A stretch of 64,000 bases of DNA, from the NCBI GenBank assembly GCA_947568835.1, contig OX387611.1, positions 7,196,001 through 7,260,000 of the forward strand. Direction: 5' to 3'. Source of the stretch: Protonemura montana (lineage: Eukaryota > Arthropoda > Insecta > Plecoptera > Nemouridae). Shown here piece by piece: positions 1 through 11,261 of the stretch. The translations under genes and the position numbers were made by a program. The notes beneath the pieces are model-generated. The model was not told the origin of the DNA, did not search any database, and saw only the letters and a list, made by a program, of their open reading frames with translations. Within the stretch, counting starts at the first letter, position 1, and each line of letters opens with the position of its first letter.

Positions 1-667
1 AGCATTCTCTAATTTTGTGGGTAAACAAAAATTTGACGGCTATTTTTCTCAAAGACATTTTCACATTAGCGCTATGGTAGGACACAAGAAGCCATGTTTT
101 ATTTCTTAATTCAAAACATATTTTAGATCTAGCAAATTCAACTTGGGTTACATTTAAAGGGGCTCAGAGATAAAGTTAAAATATCACTGAATAGCTAATA
201 TCAAGCCAATTATTTCCTTGGACACTTGTAAGCTTATGGCCATTTGAAAATAATTCGAGTGCAAGCAAAATAAGCTTAGCAACTGTAGTATTAGAATCCT
301 GTTGTAAATTTCAAATACAGCAATGGTTAAGTATATTTAATAATAACATCGCTGAGCCTACTCGTGTGAAGTAGCTGGTATGCGACTGAAGATTTTAACG
401 TGGTTACATCAGAAATTAATCCAAAACAATCAGAGAACAACAAACCACAGACTATTTCGACAACTGGGAAAACAATATTACTAATTTTAAGTGTAAATTA
501 CGAACCTAGTCCAGGTACGTTCATGGTTTTGAAGCATGCTCGAGCTGAGCGCTCGGTGCTTAGTGTTTAATCACAGCGCTCAGCACAACTTAAGTCTGGT
601 ACACAACGATGGAATCGTTCACGTTGCGTGAGACCACAAGATTGCGTAGAACTCTCTCGACATAAAC
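1..667. other. A+T-rich stretch, no gene seen
   Basis: No convincing coding frame. A 10-bp perfect inverted repeat, GCTGAGCGCT at 544-553 and AGCGCTCAGC at 574-583, lies just before the first minisatellite; each arm contains the palindrome AGCGCT. Confidence 0.5.
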
Positions 668-1336
668 TGATGTGTACAGACTTGCGTGGATAACGCTTTA
701 CGTACATTGGTTTCTACGCTAGTGTGGTCTTCGATCTCCTCTATTCCACCCGTGTAACCCACTGGTCTGTACACACTTGCAGGGATAGCGCATCCCGTGG
801 ACTGGTTTCCAAGCCATTGGGGTCTTCGATCTCCCCTATTCTACCTGTGTTACCCACTAGTCTATACACACTTGCATGGATAGCGCATCCCGTGGACTGG
901 TTTCCAAGCCAGTGGGACCTTCGATCTCCCCTATTCTACCTGTGTAACCCACTGGTCTGTACACACTTGCATGGATAGCGCATCCAGTGGACTGGTTTCC
1001 AAGCCAGTGAGATCTTCGATCTCCCCTATTCTACCTGTGTAACCCACTAGTCTATACACACTTGCATGGATAGCGCATCCCGTGGACTGGTTTCCAAGCC
1101 AGTGGGGTCTTCGATCTCCCCTATTCTACATGTGTAACCCACTGGTCTATACACACTTTCATGGATATCGCATCCCGTGGACTGGTTTCCAGGTCAGTGG
1201 GGTCTTTGATCTCCCCTATTCTACCTGTGTTCCCCACTGGTCTGTACACACTTTCATGGATAGCGCATCCCGTGGACTGGTTTCCAGGTCAGTGGGGTCT
1301 TTGATCTCCCCTATTCTACCTGTGTTCCCCACTGGT
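668..1336. repeat. 95-bp minisatellite, array 1 (about 7 units)
   Basis: The motif GGATAGCGCATCC or a close variant recurs at 688, 783, 878, 973, 1068, 1163 and 1258, exactly 95 bp apart. The first unit is the most diverged and the last two share private changes. The same unit forms a second array at 36.3-36.8 kb. The 84- and 107-codon open frames here are by-products of the repeat. Confidence 0.97.
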
Positions 1337-3124
1337 ATGAAATGTTTAAATGATTTTATCAATTTTATCCTATCTGTTTGCCTACAACAGTTCAAATCAA
1401 CTTGAAAAACGACGTTTTACCATTTTCCATAAAACGAACGTTAATTTGTTCTACAAACTCAATGCAAATCTTGTTCTTCATTGCCATCCTATCCATATCC
1501 TAACCTTTAAATCCTGTCTCATTCCAATCCCGACCGCCATCCGACCCACTCCAATCATCCCATCTCTATCTCTCTCTTCCTCATCAAAACTCTATAAAAT
1601 CCCACTTCATCTCTCCCACTCCAGTTATAATCCACCGTGATCGAGTAATTCCAATTACTGCCGCGACAAAGGGCGTAGAAGCGCTATCGTCGTCTCGTGT
1701 TATCGTTCATCCGGCCAGCACAAGCCTTGATAATCCCGTGGGAGACTAATTCTAAAGATATGGAACCATTTGTCTGCGTGGCTTACCCAAGCGGGCCAAA
1801 CAAAAGAGAGGATGTCTGCGTAGCGATGACGTATGCACGCCACGCACAGGGTGCTTGTCGAACGTAGAATGCGTGCTGAGAGAGCACTCTAGTGGGGAAG
1901 TGAGTAAGTGCGCGTGATGCTCTTTGTCGTGCTATCCTTATCGTGGATATCAACGTGGATTAGCAAGTTTTACAGGAAATTATGACAATTTTTAAGAAGC
2001 GTTTCCACGGTTTGTTGGATTTAAAATTAAGTGTATTATTTTGAATATCTGGTTTTTTATTAATGGAAAGGAATTTTTTCACCAACATAGTATAAAATTA
2101 GCGCTGGAGGTACAATGCAACTTTTCATGTTGTCAAACAAAATGGCGATGGACACGGCCACAAGATCACAGTTGACAGAAATATAAGTTTCCATTAAAAC
2201 ATTGTTTTTACTTTCAAAATAGAATTAAAGATGTCAATGTAGATTCAGTAGATGTAAAGGATCCCAATCTTTTTTCCTTATTGACATAAAGTTACTGTAG
2301 AACGCACATATTTCTTACCAATCACAATATGAGAGCAAAGAGGAAGGAAATACATGACTTTATTTATAGTTTTGCAGAAAAAAATGTATATATCAAGTTT
2401 TGAAAATTAAAGACACAATCACGAGTCGTTTTTTTGAAAATCCTCTAAATTAAACGTCATTTTGAGAGTCAGAAAATGGTTCTTTTGACGCTTTTCAAAC
2501 GTGACTTAACGAAACTAAGATGTCCTGCCCATTGAATTATGCACACACATACATAAAACATCTACGGCCAGTGATGTAATCAAACAAGAAATGCTCTCCA
2601 CATGCATCGTTCTACTATTCCGTTTATCTACATCTCCCCACCACCTACCAAGTCATCGCCCTCTCTTCTGGTCGTTGTAGAGTAATATTTTACGACATGT
2701 CGAACTAGCGAGCGCCTCGGGGATCGATTCATAAGAAAGTGGGGTCCCGTCGCACAACAGCTTTAACTGGGAAAGACGATTTCTACGGCACACTACACTG
2801 AGAAGACGAGATAGATTTCTTTTTATAGCCAATGGTTATTTTTATCTACAAATGTAATATACATGTGTCGACGAGTTCGCTATTGAATGTATGTTGACAC
2901 GAGTTTGGAATCTTGTCGCTATCAATATATTATTGGAGATTTATCATGTTTTTTTTTTGCAAGAGGATTTGTCATTTTGGCAAAATTGGAATGAAATGTT
3001 AAGGTTTGTGAAACTGATGTTGGTGGTTTCTGTGCATTGAGGATTTTACTAATTTTTCAATTGATTTGCACTGTTTTTATATTGGCTGCATGGAACTAGT
3101 GTTAATTAATAAATGCTTATGAGG
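1337..3124. other. No gene seen; pyrimidine-rich tract
   Basis: Strong C/T strand bias at about 1500-1635, then a G+C pocket to about 1930, then A+T-rich DNA. The 96-codon frame at 1350-1640 follows the C/T bias and has no protein-like composition. Confidence 0.4.
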
Positions 3125-3326
3125 ATGCCCGTTGCTGAACGTAGCTACTTCCTATTAAAGAGCACCAAGGGGACAACTGACCTAAAGTCCCTTCCGAAAC
3201 GGTTCAACGCAAAAACAACATGATTCCTCCACAAATCCATGCTGTCGAGAGGTTGATAAGCAAGGCGAGTGAAGCTTTTGTACTAACTTTTATCGCTCCA
3301 ACCTCTCTCCCGAACAGAACTAGTCG
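3125..3326 (-). repeat. 5S-headed SINE fragment (copy 1)
   Basis: Matches the central body of the family on the minus strand, including the parts read here as GAGCACCAAGGGGAC and CATGCTGTCGAGAGG. Both the 5S-like head and the 3' tail are missing. It is one of the more diverged copies. Confidence 0.8.
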
Positions 3327-3708
3327 GGGTAATCAAAAGAATTATACAAATAAAAAAGGTTCTTTCACTACGCTTGCAGCTGGTCTAAGTGATATGAGTA
3401 AAGTTGAGATAGAACTTATAAGTTTCGTCCCGCAAAACAACCAGTTTGAGATTTTTCTAAGTAAACTTTAAACAATTGAAAAAACGCGAATCATTGATCG
3501 ACAACTGTTACTGTGGCAAAAATTAACACTAAATTAAATTTGTTTTCAGATAGCTATTTATTACTATTTACTTTTTCGAAAATTCGTTTCAGTTCAGAAA
3601 ATCGAACCCTGGTTATTATTACATGTTACTTGTGATAAAGTATTTAAATGAGCTAAAAGGAAGCTTTTCGAAGGTTATTATTGCATTTGATAACTTTCAT
3701 AGATCGTT

Positions 3709-3767
3709 TGAAATCTGATTTAAATTGCAAACGCTTGCAATGCGCGGCCTATTTTATTATTATGAAC
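3709..3767 (-). repeat. Tail fragment of the tRNA-bearing element
   Basis: Carries the diagnostic tail: TTGCAAACGCTTGCAA, then TGCGCGG and TATTTTATTATTAT. Nothing of the tRNA-like part remains. A tail-only remnant fits loss of the 5' part during insertion. Confidence 0.75.
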
Positions 3768-4957
3768 TGCGCGCTCAAAAATATTTGTGTTACTAGAAAT
3801 AACAGCTGAAATTATAGGAATGATTATGATTGAACAAAATTGAATACATTTAAGTGTATTTGAAAGTTGAAGAAGATTTTAAACACTATACTTTAGCTTC
3901 TTGTAAAGCTGATTGATTAAGATGAAAAAAAAATCCGCCAATTCTTTAAAAACATCAGATAGACAGAAAATAATTGTAGTCAATATCAATTGTTCCTATC
4001 TTCTAAATCAAATGACAAATCATTATAAATTTAACAGTCACATTTCGACGCTGTCTACAGTTGCACAACATGACACAAAACGGTTTAGACAAACACACTG
4101 ATTAAATACCCACTCACTTCGAAATTCCAACGAAGGAAGAAATAAAACCACAGCCAACCAGTCAACCAAGTAAACTGATAGAGCTCAGTCCCCAAAATTC
4201 AATAGCTTTGCAGCACTAAAAGCATTCCACGGTGGAAGCCCCATCACCTAAAGAACCATAACGCTCACGTATATCCCATCCGACGACGTCACAACCAGCT
4301 ACCCGATTCTCTCAGAAACGACGCTTTTCAAAAGCTACACGTCTTTAATTAATCATTGATGACGTATCATTGACGCGTCGTTAATTAGAGAAGTTCTAGA
4401 GAAGTCTTGTACCCTTTGCCGCACTCACTTTTTTAGTATTACGTTCGTAAGGGTGAAGCGTTTGTGTATAGGGAGTAATCCACCGAAAGGGTTGCTTCCT
4501 TTTCGTGGCTGGTGTTAAGTGGTCAAAGAAAAGACGCCAGTGCATTCATTGGTCGAATGAGTTCTGTGACGTAGACGGTTATGAAGTGAAAAGAGCTTTT
4601 GGATTGAAAACTTTAGGATTCGCGTTTGGGGATGAAATGAGTTTCGATCTTATCTGGAGCGAGCAGACGGAGGGGTTGATTAATTAATGAAATTTGCGCC
4701 GAAGTTGCTATTTTCTAACATTGAAATGCTTTTTAGATGGGACGGAGGGGTGAAGATGCTGTATACTTGAAAAGGATTGCATATTTGACCGAACCGATCG
4801 CAGGATTTCTTGTCTTAAGATGTGAAAATTATTAAAAATTTGAGATTCTTTCTGATGCATCCTAATAAAAAAATAAAAAATCTATACGTTTTAATGCAGA
4901 GTTTGACAAAATACTTTTGAGACACTTTGCTGTTTTCTTAGTCAAATGGTGTATTTA
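3768..4957. other. No gene seen
   Basis: A+T-rich to about 4130, then a mixed stretch to 4700 with CRE-like GACGTCAC near 4284 and TGACG motifs near 4350-4375. The 60-62 codon open frames have no recognisable features. Confidence 0.35.
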
Positions 4958-5318
4958 ACTGGCTGCCCCAGTGCACCCCGTATGTGCACTGGAGGCGATC
5001 TGCGTGTTCGACTGGGCATGTGACTCTGTCCCAGTGCAACGTTCACGTGTTCGACTGTGCATGGACTCTGTCCCAGTGCAACTTTCACGTGTTCAACTGG
5101 GCATGTGACTCTGCCCCAGTGCAACTTTCACGTGCTCGACTGGGCATGTGACTCTGTCCCAGTGCAACGTTCACGTGTTCGACTGGGCATGTGACTCTGT
5201 CCCAGTGCAACTTTCACGTGCTCGACTGGGCATGTGACTCTGCCCCAGTGCAACTTTCACGTGCTCGACTGGGCATGTGACTCTGCCCCAGTGCAACTTT
5301 CACGTGTTCGACTGGCAG
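4958..5318. repeat. 43-bp minisatellite, array A (about 8 units)
   Basis: GACTGGGCATGTGACTC recurs every 43 bp, and most units contain the palindrome CACGTG. The first unit at 4958-5010 is diverged. The same unit builds the larger array at 9372-10066. Confidence 0.96.
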
Positions 5319-6226
5319 AGTTTTTTTAGGCAGACTATTTTTTTATTTAGTTCAGAATTCTTGAAAAAAAATTTGATCGAGGACTTACTGGGGTTTCTTT
5401 TTACTTCAAGCATTGATATCAAAGTTCTGATCAGGAAAATAAAAAAGCAATAGAAAGTTATTCTTGCTTTTCTTTAAAGCGTACGCCAAATCGAAATCAA
5501 AATCAATACAATGTCTATGATTTTAATAAAACTTACTAATATGGAATAAATAGTGGCTAGAAAACTCTACATAATTTCTTTAAAACTGTTTAGAAAATGG
5601 TATGAAGGAACTAACGATAAAAATAACCAAAAAAAATTATATTCAGAAGTGTGTTGTTCAATTCCCTTGGGGCAGCTTGTGGCGCCCCTATAGCGGCCAA
5701 CGCGCACACTAAACTATCTCCAGAGCACACTCTAAACCACATCTTAAGCGATCTCCACCCCGACATTCGACACTAGCGCTGCGGTTTACGCGCCTTGCGT
5801 CAAGCACCGTAACTACAAACTGAAGCCTACACGTTACCCACCCAAACCCATACACTGCCGACTTGATGTAAACTCAGTAACGATGACGGGTATTCAAGAG
5901 GTCGTGATTCGATGAATTCAATTACTAACGCATTAAACATTTAAGTTTTGGTGGAGATTTCGGTGAGAGGTTGCAGGCGCCATCTTGTTTTATTGAAACT
6001 TGGCTAAGGGTGTTGAGAAGTGAGTGAACAAGGTGGCGTTGGATTTATGCTAGAGTTTGTGTGACAGTAGTGTGGTTTGTCATACAAATATGGACCTAAA
6101 CGAATCATTTTAACTGGTCCATCTTTTTTTTGGGAGTCATTTACAAATAAGTTTTGCTCTAGGATACCTAGTCAGTTTTTTATCTTGATTTTATTAAAAA
6201 CTTTAAATAGCAAATATGAAGTAAAC
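5319..6226. other. No gene seen
   Basis: A+T-rich DNA, with a more G+C-rich pocket at about 5660-5880 that has no lasting open frame. The 98-codon frame starting at 6077 runs into the tRNA-bearing element and is an artefact. Confidence 0.35.
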
Positions 6227-6636
6227 AACGTGAAATGTTTTATTATTAACAACACTATAACCGTCTCAAAAATTGATGCCCAAACGCGGACTCGAACCCC
6301 GATCTCCACCTTTCGCGGGTGTTGCTCTGAACCATTGAGCTATCTGGACACTGGCTTTTTGAGACGATTTTAGTGTATTTGATGAGAATGTTCTCATGAA
6401 TGTTCTCATGTTCTCAATGAAAAAATTCTCATCAAATACACTAAAATCGTCTCAAAAAGCCAGTGTCCAAGTAGCTCAATGGTTCAGAGCAACACCCGCG
6501 AAAGGTGGAGATCGGGGTTCGAGTCCGCGTTTGGGCATCAATTTTTGAGATGGTTTTAGTGTTGTTAATAATAAAATACCCCGCGCATTGCAAGCGTTTG
6601 CAATTTAAATAAGAGTTCATCATAACGTGAAATGTT
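6227..6636. repeat. Palindromic pair of tRNA-bearing elements with 13-bp target duplication
   Basis: A minus-strand copy (tRNA-like part about 6278-6350) and a plus-strand copy (tRNA-like part 6465-6536) face each other and are joined through TGATGAGAAT / ATTCTCATCA and a short TTCTCATG-repeating loop. AACGTGAAATGTT flanks the whole pair at 6227-6239 and 6624-6636. The plus arm keeps the full tail; the minus arm is cut inside its tail. Each tRNA-like part has a 7-bp acceptor stem (GTCCAAG with TTTGGGC), a D-arm GCTC/GAGC and a GGTTCGAG T-loop. Confidence 0.93.
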
Positions 6637-7514
6637 ATTATTATTTTTATTAATCTCAGGACTCACTGTTACGTCTATTTTATCATTAATCTTAGTCTGA
6701 TTATAAAACTCTGGTTTTTAAAGTGATAAGAAAATATGTATACTACTGTTGTCCATTGACATTAAAGATATAAGCGGTCATTTTTTGAATAATTGCCAAA
6801 CCTATTTCGGAAAATCATTTAAGTGACGAATTACAGAATATTAACACAAGGATGCCGCCGACCTTCTCTCACCGAAAAGGAATCCGTTGTTGCAAGAGTT
6901 AGAAGCTAGAAGTGGTTTACAGTAGACATGAGTCGAAAAGTTATCAGCTAGAAAACAATATTCCTCTACCTTAACGATTTATAAATTGAAAGTCAATCGA
7001 ATAATTCGTTAAATAACTGACACAGAAATCGTTCTGCTTCACTGATAAGGATTTAAACACCTTGCTAGTGGACAGATAACTTTCTGTCCTTATTTCCAAA
7101 CGCTTATCCTCAAAACTTTAGATCGAGTGGAGGAGCCAAGTTTGAACTGCGGGTTGCGTTTCGGTGGTTAAAGTGGAGGTGCCATGTTTGCTCTGCGGGA
7201 TGCGTTCAGGAGCTCTAAAAACCTTGTTCGACATTTTTGTCGTAGAGAATTTAAGACAATAACGATCCATTAAAACCGATTATGATGTAGTTTTGCAGAA
7301 TAATAACAATTTTATTTATTTATTTATTTATTTATATTTTAGAATTTAGAATTTAAAAGTATGTTTCATTTAAAACAGTCATAATTATATGAAATTCTGC
7401 AAAAATTATCTAAGATTCTATGGTTTTGCATTGAGAAATCAACGAAAAACAATAGTATATGAAATACTAATGATAATAAAATACTAAAATACCATTAAAT
7501 ACCAAAAATATTCT
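6637..7514. other. No gene seen; TTTA microsatellite
   Basis: A (TTTA)n run lies at about 7308-7334 in A+T-rich DNA. No splice-supported coding stretch. Confidence 0.4.
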
Positions 7515-7548
7515 AAAACTAAGTTACTAATTTTGGTAACTTAGTTTT
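7515..7548. repeat. Perfect 13-bp hairpin
   Basis: AAAACTAAGTTAC (7515-7527) and GTAACTTAGTTTT (7536-7548) are exact reverse complements around an 8-nt loop. It stands at the edge of a G+C-rich pocket (7549-7750) that holds a 68-codon frame of unknown meaning. Confidence 0.85.
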
Positions 7549-7836
7549 GCGATCAAGATCTCAGCTCATGTTGTGGACGCCGGTTCGCCTCCTTAAATGT
7601 TTCTCTCGACCCGAACACTTTAACGCCTCTCACCCTTCACCACTTGGGCGATGTTTGTGGGTGGATCGAGGTCTACTTTACGATCTTGCCGCTGCCAGTA
7701 AACCCTGGCATCGGCTTGGGTCGCTCGTTTGGTGCAAGACCCGGGTATTTTAGTAACGATGAGTTGTGCACAGAAAATCATGCCGTGGAAAGAAACATAT
7801 ACATTACAGTGTAATATAATATTACATTACATTATA

Positions 7837-7902
7837 GTGTTCACAATAATAAAATACCCCGCGCATTGCAAGCGTTTGCAATTTATATGAGATTTCATCT
7901 TA
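7837..7902 (+). repeat. Tail-only copy of the tRNA-bearing element
   Basis: Starts in GTGTTCACAATAATAAAATACC and continues through TTGCAAGCGTTTGCAA to GATTTCATCT. It is 5'-truncated with the constant 3' end intact. Confidence 0.88.
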
Positions 7903-8267
7903 ACAGAACGTATTGACAATATGTAAGCTTAAAATAACCCAGTAAATAAATTACTGGTCTCACGAACTTATAAAATGAGGGCTGAATACGTTTTATAAAG
8001 GGCTATTTTAAAATCTCATTTGCTTAATAATTTAAATGTGTGCATTTAGATTAGCGTTACCGACTGGTCTGCACTAGGACGGGCTTCGAATTTGTGCGAT
8101 GACCTAATTTTATTCCACCTAAACATGTGCCACTAGCGGTCAGTGCATTGATTTATATCTCAATCGTACCGTCGAAATTCTTGGAGCAAGAAAAATGCGT
8201 CGGGAGTGACCCAAAAGCGAGATTTTTTTTTTTTTAGAAAATAATAAGAATACCTGTTTAGGATTAT

Positions 8268-8385
8268 TAGGATGAAATCTTATTTAAATTGCAAACGCTT
8301 GCAATGCGCAGGGTATTTTATTATTATCAACAATAAAACCGTCTTAAAAATTGATGCCCAAACGGGGACCGTTTGGGCTGTTCAG
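8268..8385. repeat. Tail plus folded tRNA remnant of the tRNA-bearing element
   Basis: Minus-strand tail GGATGAAATC through TTGCAAACGCTTGCAA and the 3' part of the tRNA-like region. The sequence then turns back on itself: GCCCAAACGG is followed at once by CCGTTTGGGC. This is an inverted copy with a very short second arm. Confidence 0.8.
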
Positions 8386-8793
8386 CTCTCGGACATAAAA
8401 AAAAATCCTTTTCTTATAATTCTTAACTATAAATAATTATGTAAAGTATATATATTTTTTGTGGCTAATATTAAAAGTTTCATGAATACAACTTATTATG
8501 ACTTCAAAAAAACTCAGCAATTGTGTTTTTAGTAACGATGGGTATCAATTTTCTCTATCAAATTCTTACACTCAAGTCTTAAACAACTTTTTAAGTATGC
8601 TTTTTTAGTAGTTTGAGTCCAGGCTTCTAACAATAGATTCAACAAGGACACGACATCCTACTATCACTTATTCTGCTTGCTTAGCTGTTGCCTAGAATAC
8701 TACCGTCTCACTCTTTTTAACCTTTCATCAAGTCTCTTAGTACGCTCATCCTTTAACGGTACACTGCATACAATTTTCACATATTTTAAAATA

Positions 8794-8956
8794 GCAAGTA
8801 TGCAATATTTTTCTATTGGGAACACTATTACTCTCTCAAAAATGTATGCCCAAACGGGTATACCAATTTTTGTGAGGGAAGTTGTGTTTTTAATAATAAA
8901 ATACCCCGCGCATTGCAAGCGTTTGCAATTAAAATAAGATTTCACGCAAGAATGCA
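8794..8956. repeat. Short inverted pair of the tRNA-bearing element
   Basis: Minus arm AACACTATTACTCTCTC to GCCCAAACGG, then a plus arm AATTTTTGTGAGGG with the full tail to GATTTCAC. Flanked by GCAAGTATGCA (8794-8804) and GCAAGAATGCA (8946-8956), a target duplication with one mismatch. The tRNA core is lost between the arms. Confidence 0.75.
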
Positions 8957-9371
8957 TTCTTCACAGCGGTTAGGCATGTTAAGCGTTCTATGAAAACTAG
9001 ACAAACACAAACAAACCGCTACTAAAATACGCTTCTTTCCGAAGATTCGTAGTCGGTCGTTGGTGGGCGGGTGGGAGAAGAGCTGGCGGGAATGCTCTTA
9101 AGTAGGCAGCTAGCTTGTGACAGGTGGTAACAGATGGCAGTTGCAAGTTGCAACATTCGGGCTTGTTCGAGGCTAGAATACTATACTTTGATGCATGCTC
9201 GCACCTTTGCAACAGTGACGCAAAGATTTGAATGGTTTCCACTGTCTTACAAAAAACAAAGGACAACAGGTAATAAAGCATCTCAATACGATATTTTTTT
9301 AAAGCAATACTAACTTGCATAGAGTTTGTTGTGAAATATTCTAAATAAATACTTTCTTGGACAACTGTGAT
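8957..9371. other. No gene seen
   Basis: Mixed-composition DNA. The 134-codon minus-strand frame at 8997-9401 runs into the 43-bp array and shows no domain, splice signal or biased codon use that I can detect. Confidence 0.35.
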
Positions 9372-10066
9372 GACTGGGCATGTGACTCTACCCCAGTGCA
9401 ACTTTCACGTGTTCGACTGAACATGTGACTCTGTCTCAGTGCAACTTTCACGTGTTCGACTGGGCATGTGACTCTGCCCCAGTGCAAATTTCACGCGTTC
9501 GACTGGGCATGTGACTCTGCCCCAGTGCAACTTTCACGTGCTCGACTGGGCTTGTAACTCTGTCCCAGTGCAACTTTAACGTGTACGACTGGGCATGTGA
9601 CTCTGCCCCAGTGCAACTTTCACGTGCTCGACTGGGCATGTGACTCTGCCCCAGTGCAACTTTCACGTGCTCGACTGGGCATGTGACTCTGTCCTAGTGC
9701 AACTTTCACGTGTTCAACTGGGCATGTGACTCTGCCCCAGTGCAACTTTCACGTGTTCGACTGGGCATGTGACTCTGTCCCAGTGCAACTTTCACGTGTT
9801 TGACTGGGCATGTGACTCTGCCCCAGTGCAACTTTCACGTGTTCGACTGGGCATGTGACACTACCCAATACAACTTTCACGTGTTTGACTGGGCATGTGA
9901 CTCTGCCCCAGTGCAACTTTCACGTGTTCGACTGGGCATGTGACACTACCCAATGCAACTTTCACGTGTTCGACTGAGCATGTGACTCTGCCCCAGTACA
10001 ACTTTCACTTGTTCGACTGGGCATGTGACTCTGCCCCAGTGCAACTTTCAAGTGTTCGACTGGCAG
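9372..10066. repeat. 43-bp minisatellite, array B (about 16 units)
   Basis: Same unit as array A. Two units near 9857 and 9943 share the private variant CACTACCCAAT, so multi-unit blocks were probably copied together. Both arrays end with CGACTGGCAGA instead of CGACTGGGCATG. Confidence 0.97.
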
Positions 10067-11261
10067 ACTTGTTTGCTTTTGGTCGCTCCCGATACAAATT
10101 TCTTGCTTCAAGAATTTGGCGATGCAATTTGAAAACATATGAAAACACGGACAGCTAGTGATCACGTGTTCGGGTGGGAGCGCTTCCGCTCGGAGCTGGT
10201 GCAAACCCGGTGGAGAGCATGATGACATCGAGCAAGTTTCAATTATGCACTGGTGCAGGCCAGTCGAAAACGCCACTAAACAATAACTATTGGAGAAACT
10301 GATTTATCAGAACAAATAACAGAAGTATATGGCTTATTTTCTCACAACTAAACATTATTTTCTCTTAACAATAAGGTATACTAACTGTTATGTTGCTTTA
10401 TAAAAGCAAAGTTGTACATTTCAATACATATTTGAATTAAAAAAGCTGAACATCCAACCTAAATTCCAGGTCGTTTCTCTCTCAACAACTTTACTGTTTT
10501 TGTTTCTTCCACGCTCCTTCAACTGTAACCTACCTTGATCATCACTGTGCAACGTGAAACTCAGTAAGCCGTGTTTTATTCAGGCAGAGTTAAATTCCAA
10601 AACACTTTCAAATTAAAACTAATTATCCAAAAACCAACCGACCGAAAGTAAACGAGGGGAAGAGGCATCACCATGGCAACGCCACTTTGTTTACACACGC
10701 GTGTATGTGTGTGTGTGCGTTTTAGTGGATAGGTTTGGGAGTGAAAACAAGATACAGAGAGAAAAAGAATGGGAATAATGCAAAGAGAAAGAGAGAGATA
10801 GAAATGGAGAGAGAGAGAAAGCTTTTTGTTACAAACGGATCTACTTAACAATCCCTTAATCAGTCGACGAATTATTTAAAGACAGACGAGAAACGATACG
10901 CCATTCCCCCTGTCACCCCCCCCCCCAACCCCAAGCCACCCCCTCACGGTTCACCCCCTAAAAGCATACGTTCACACAAAAGCGCACGACTGCCCAATTA
11001 GTTCGGAGCTAATTTCTGCCCATAAATACGGCGCGATCTGTTGAATATTTCATCGAGCTTTTCCGAATGAAAAGCGAGGCCATCGCTTTTAGATTTCGAT
11101 TTACGGATTTGCACTGCTATTGAGAAGAAGATACATTTTTCGTGTGATTTCTGTGATTTTTAATTGAATTTATGCTTGTATAAATTTTGGTGTATGCTAC
11201 AAGGTTCTGGTTCGGTCGATTTGAGCATGCCAGGGAACCTAGAGAAAGCTTTGTGGCCATG
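10067..11261. other. No gene seen; low-complexity tracts
   Basis: Contains a GT/AC run at about 10690-10722, a purine-rich GA tract at about 10755-10822 and clustered C-runs at 10906-10957. The minus-strand frame at 10576-10851 is the complement of the GA and GT tracts. At about 11000 the short palindrome AATTAG...CTAATT is visible. Confidence 0.45.

Noticed and set aside
724-1405. Open frames of 84 and 107 codons
   Set aside because: They translate the 95-bp minisatellite.
6465-6536. A functional tRNA gene
   Set aside because: The acceptor, D and T arms pair, but the anticodon arm is not standard and the copy is part of a 16-locus repeat.
9372-10066. A CRISPR array
   Set aside because: The 43-bp units are contiguous with no variable spacers, and the DNA is eukaryotic.
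10576-10851. 91-codon minus frame with SLSLSLHFYLSLSL
   Set aside because: It translates the GA microsatellite.
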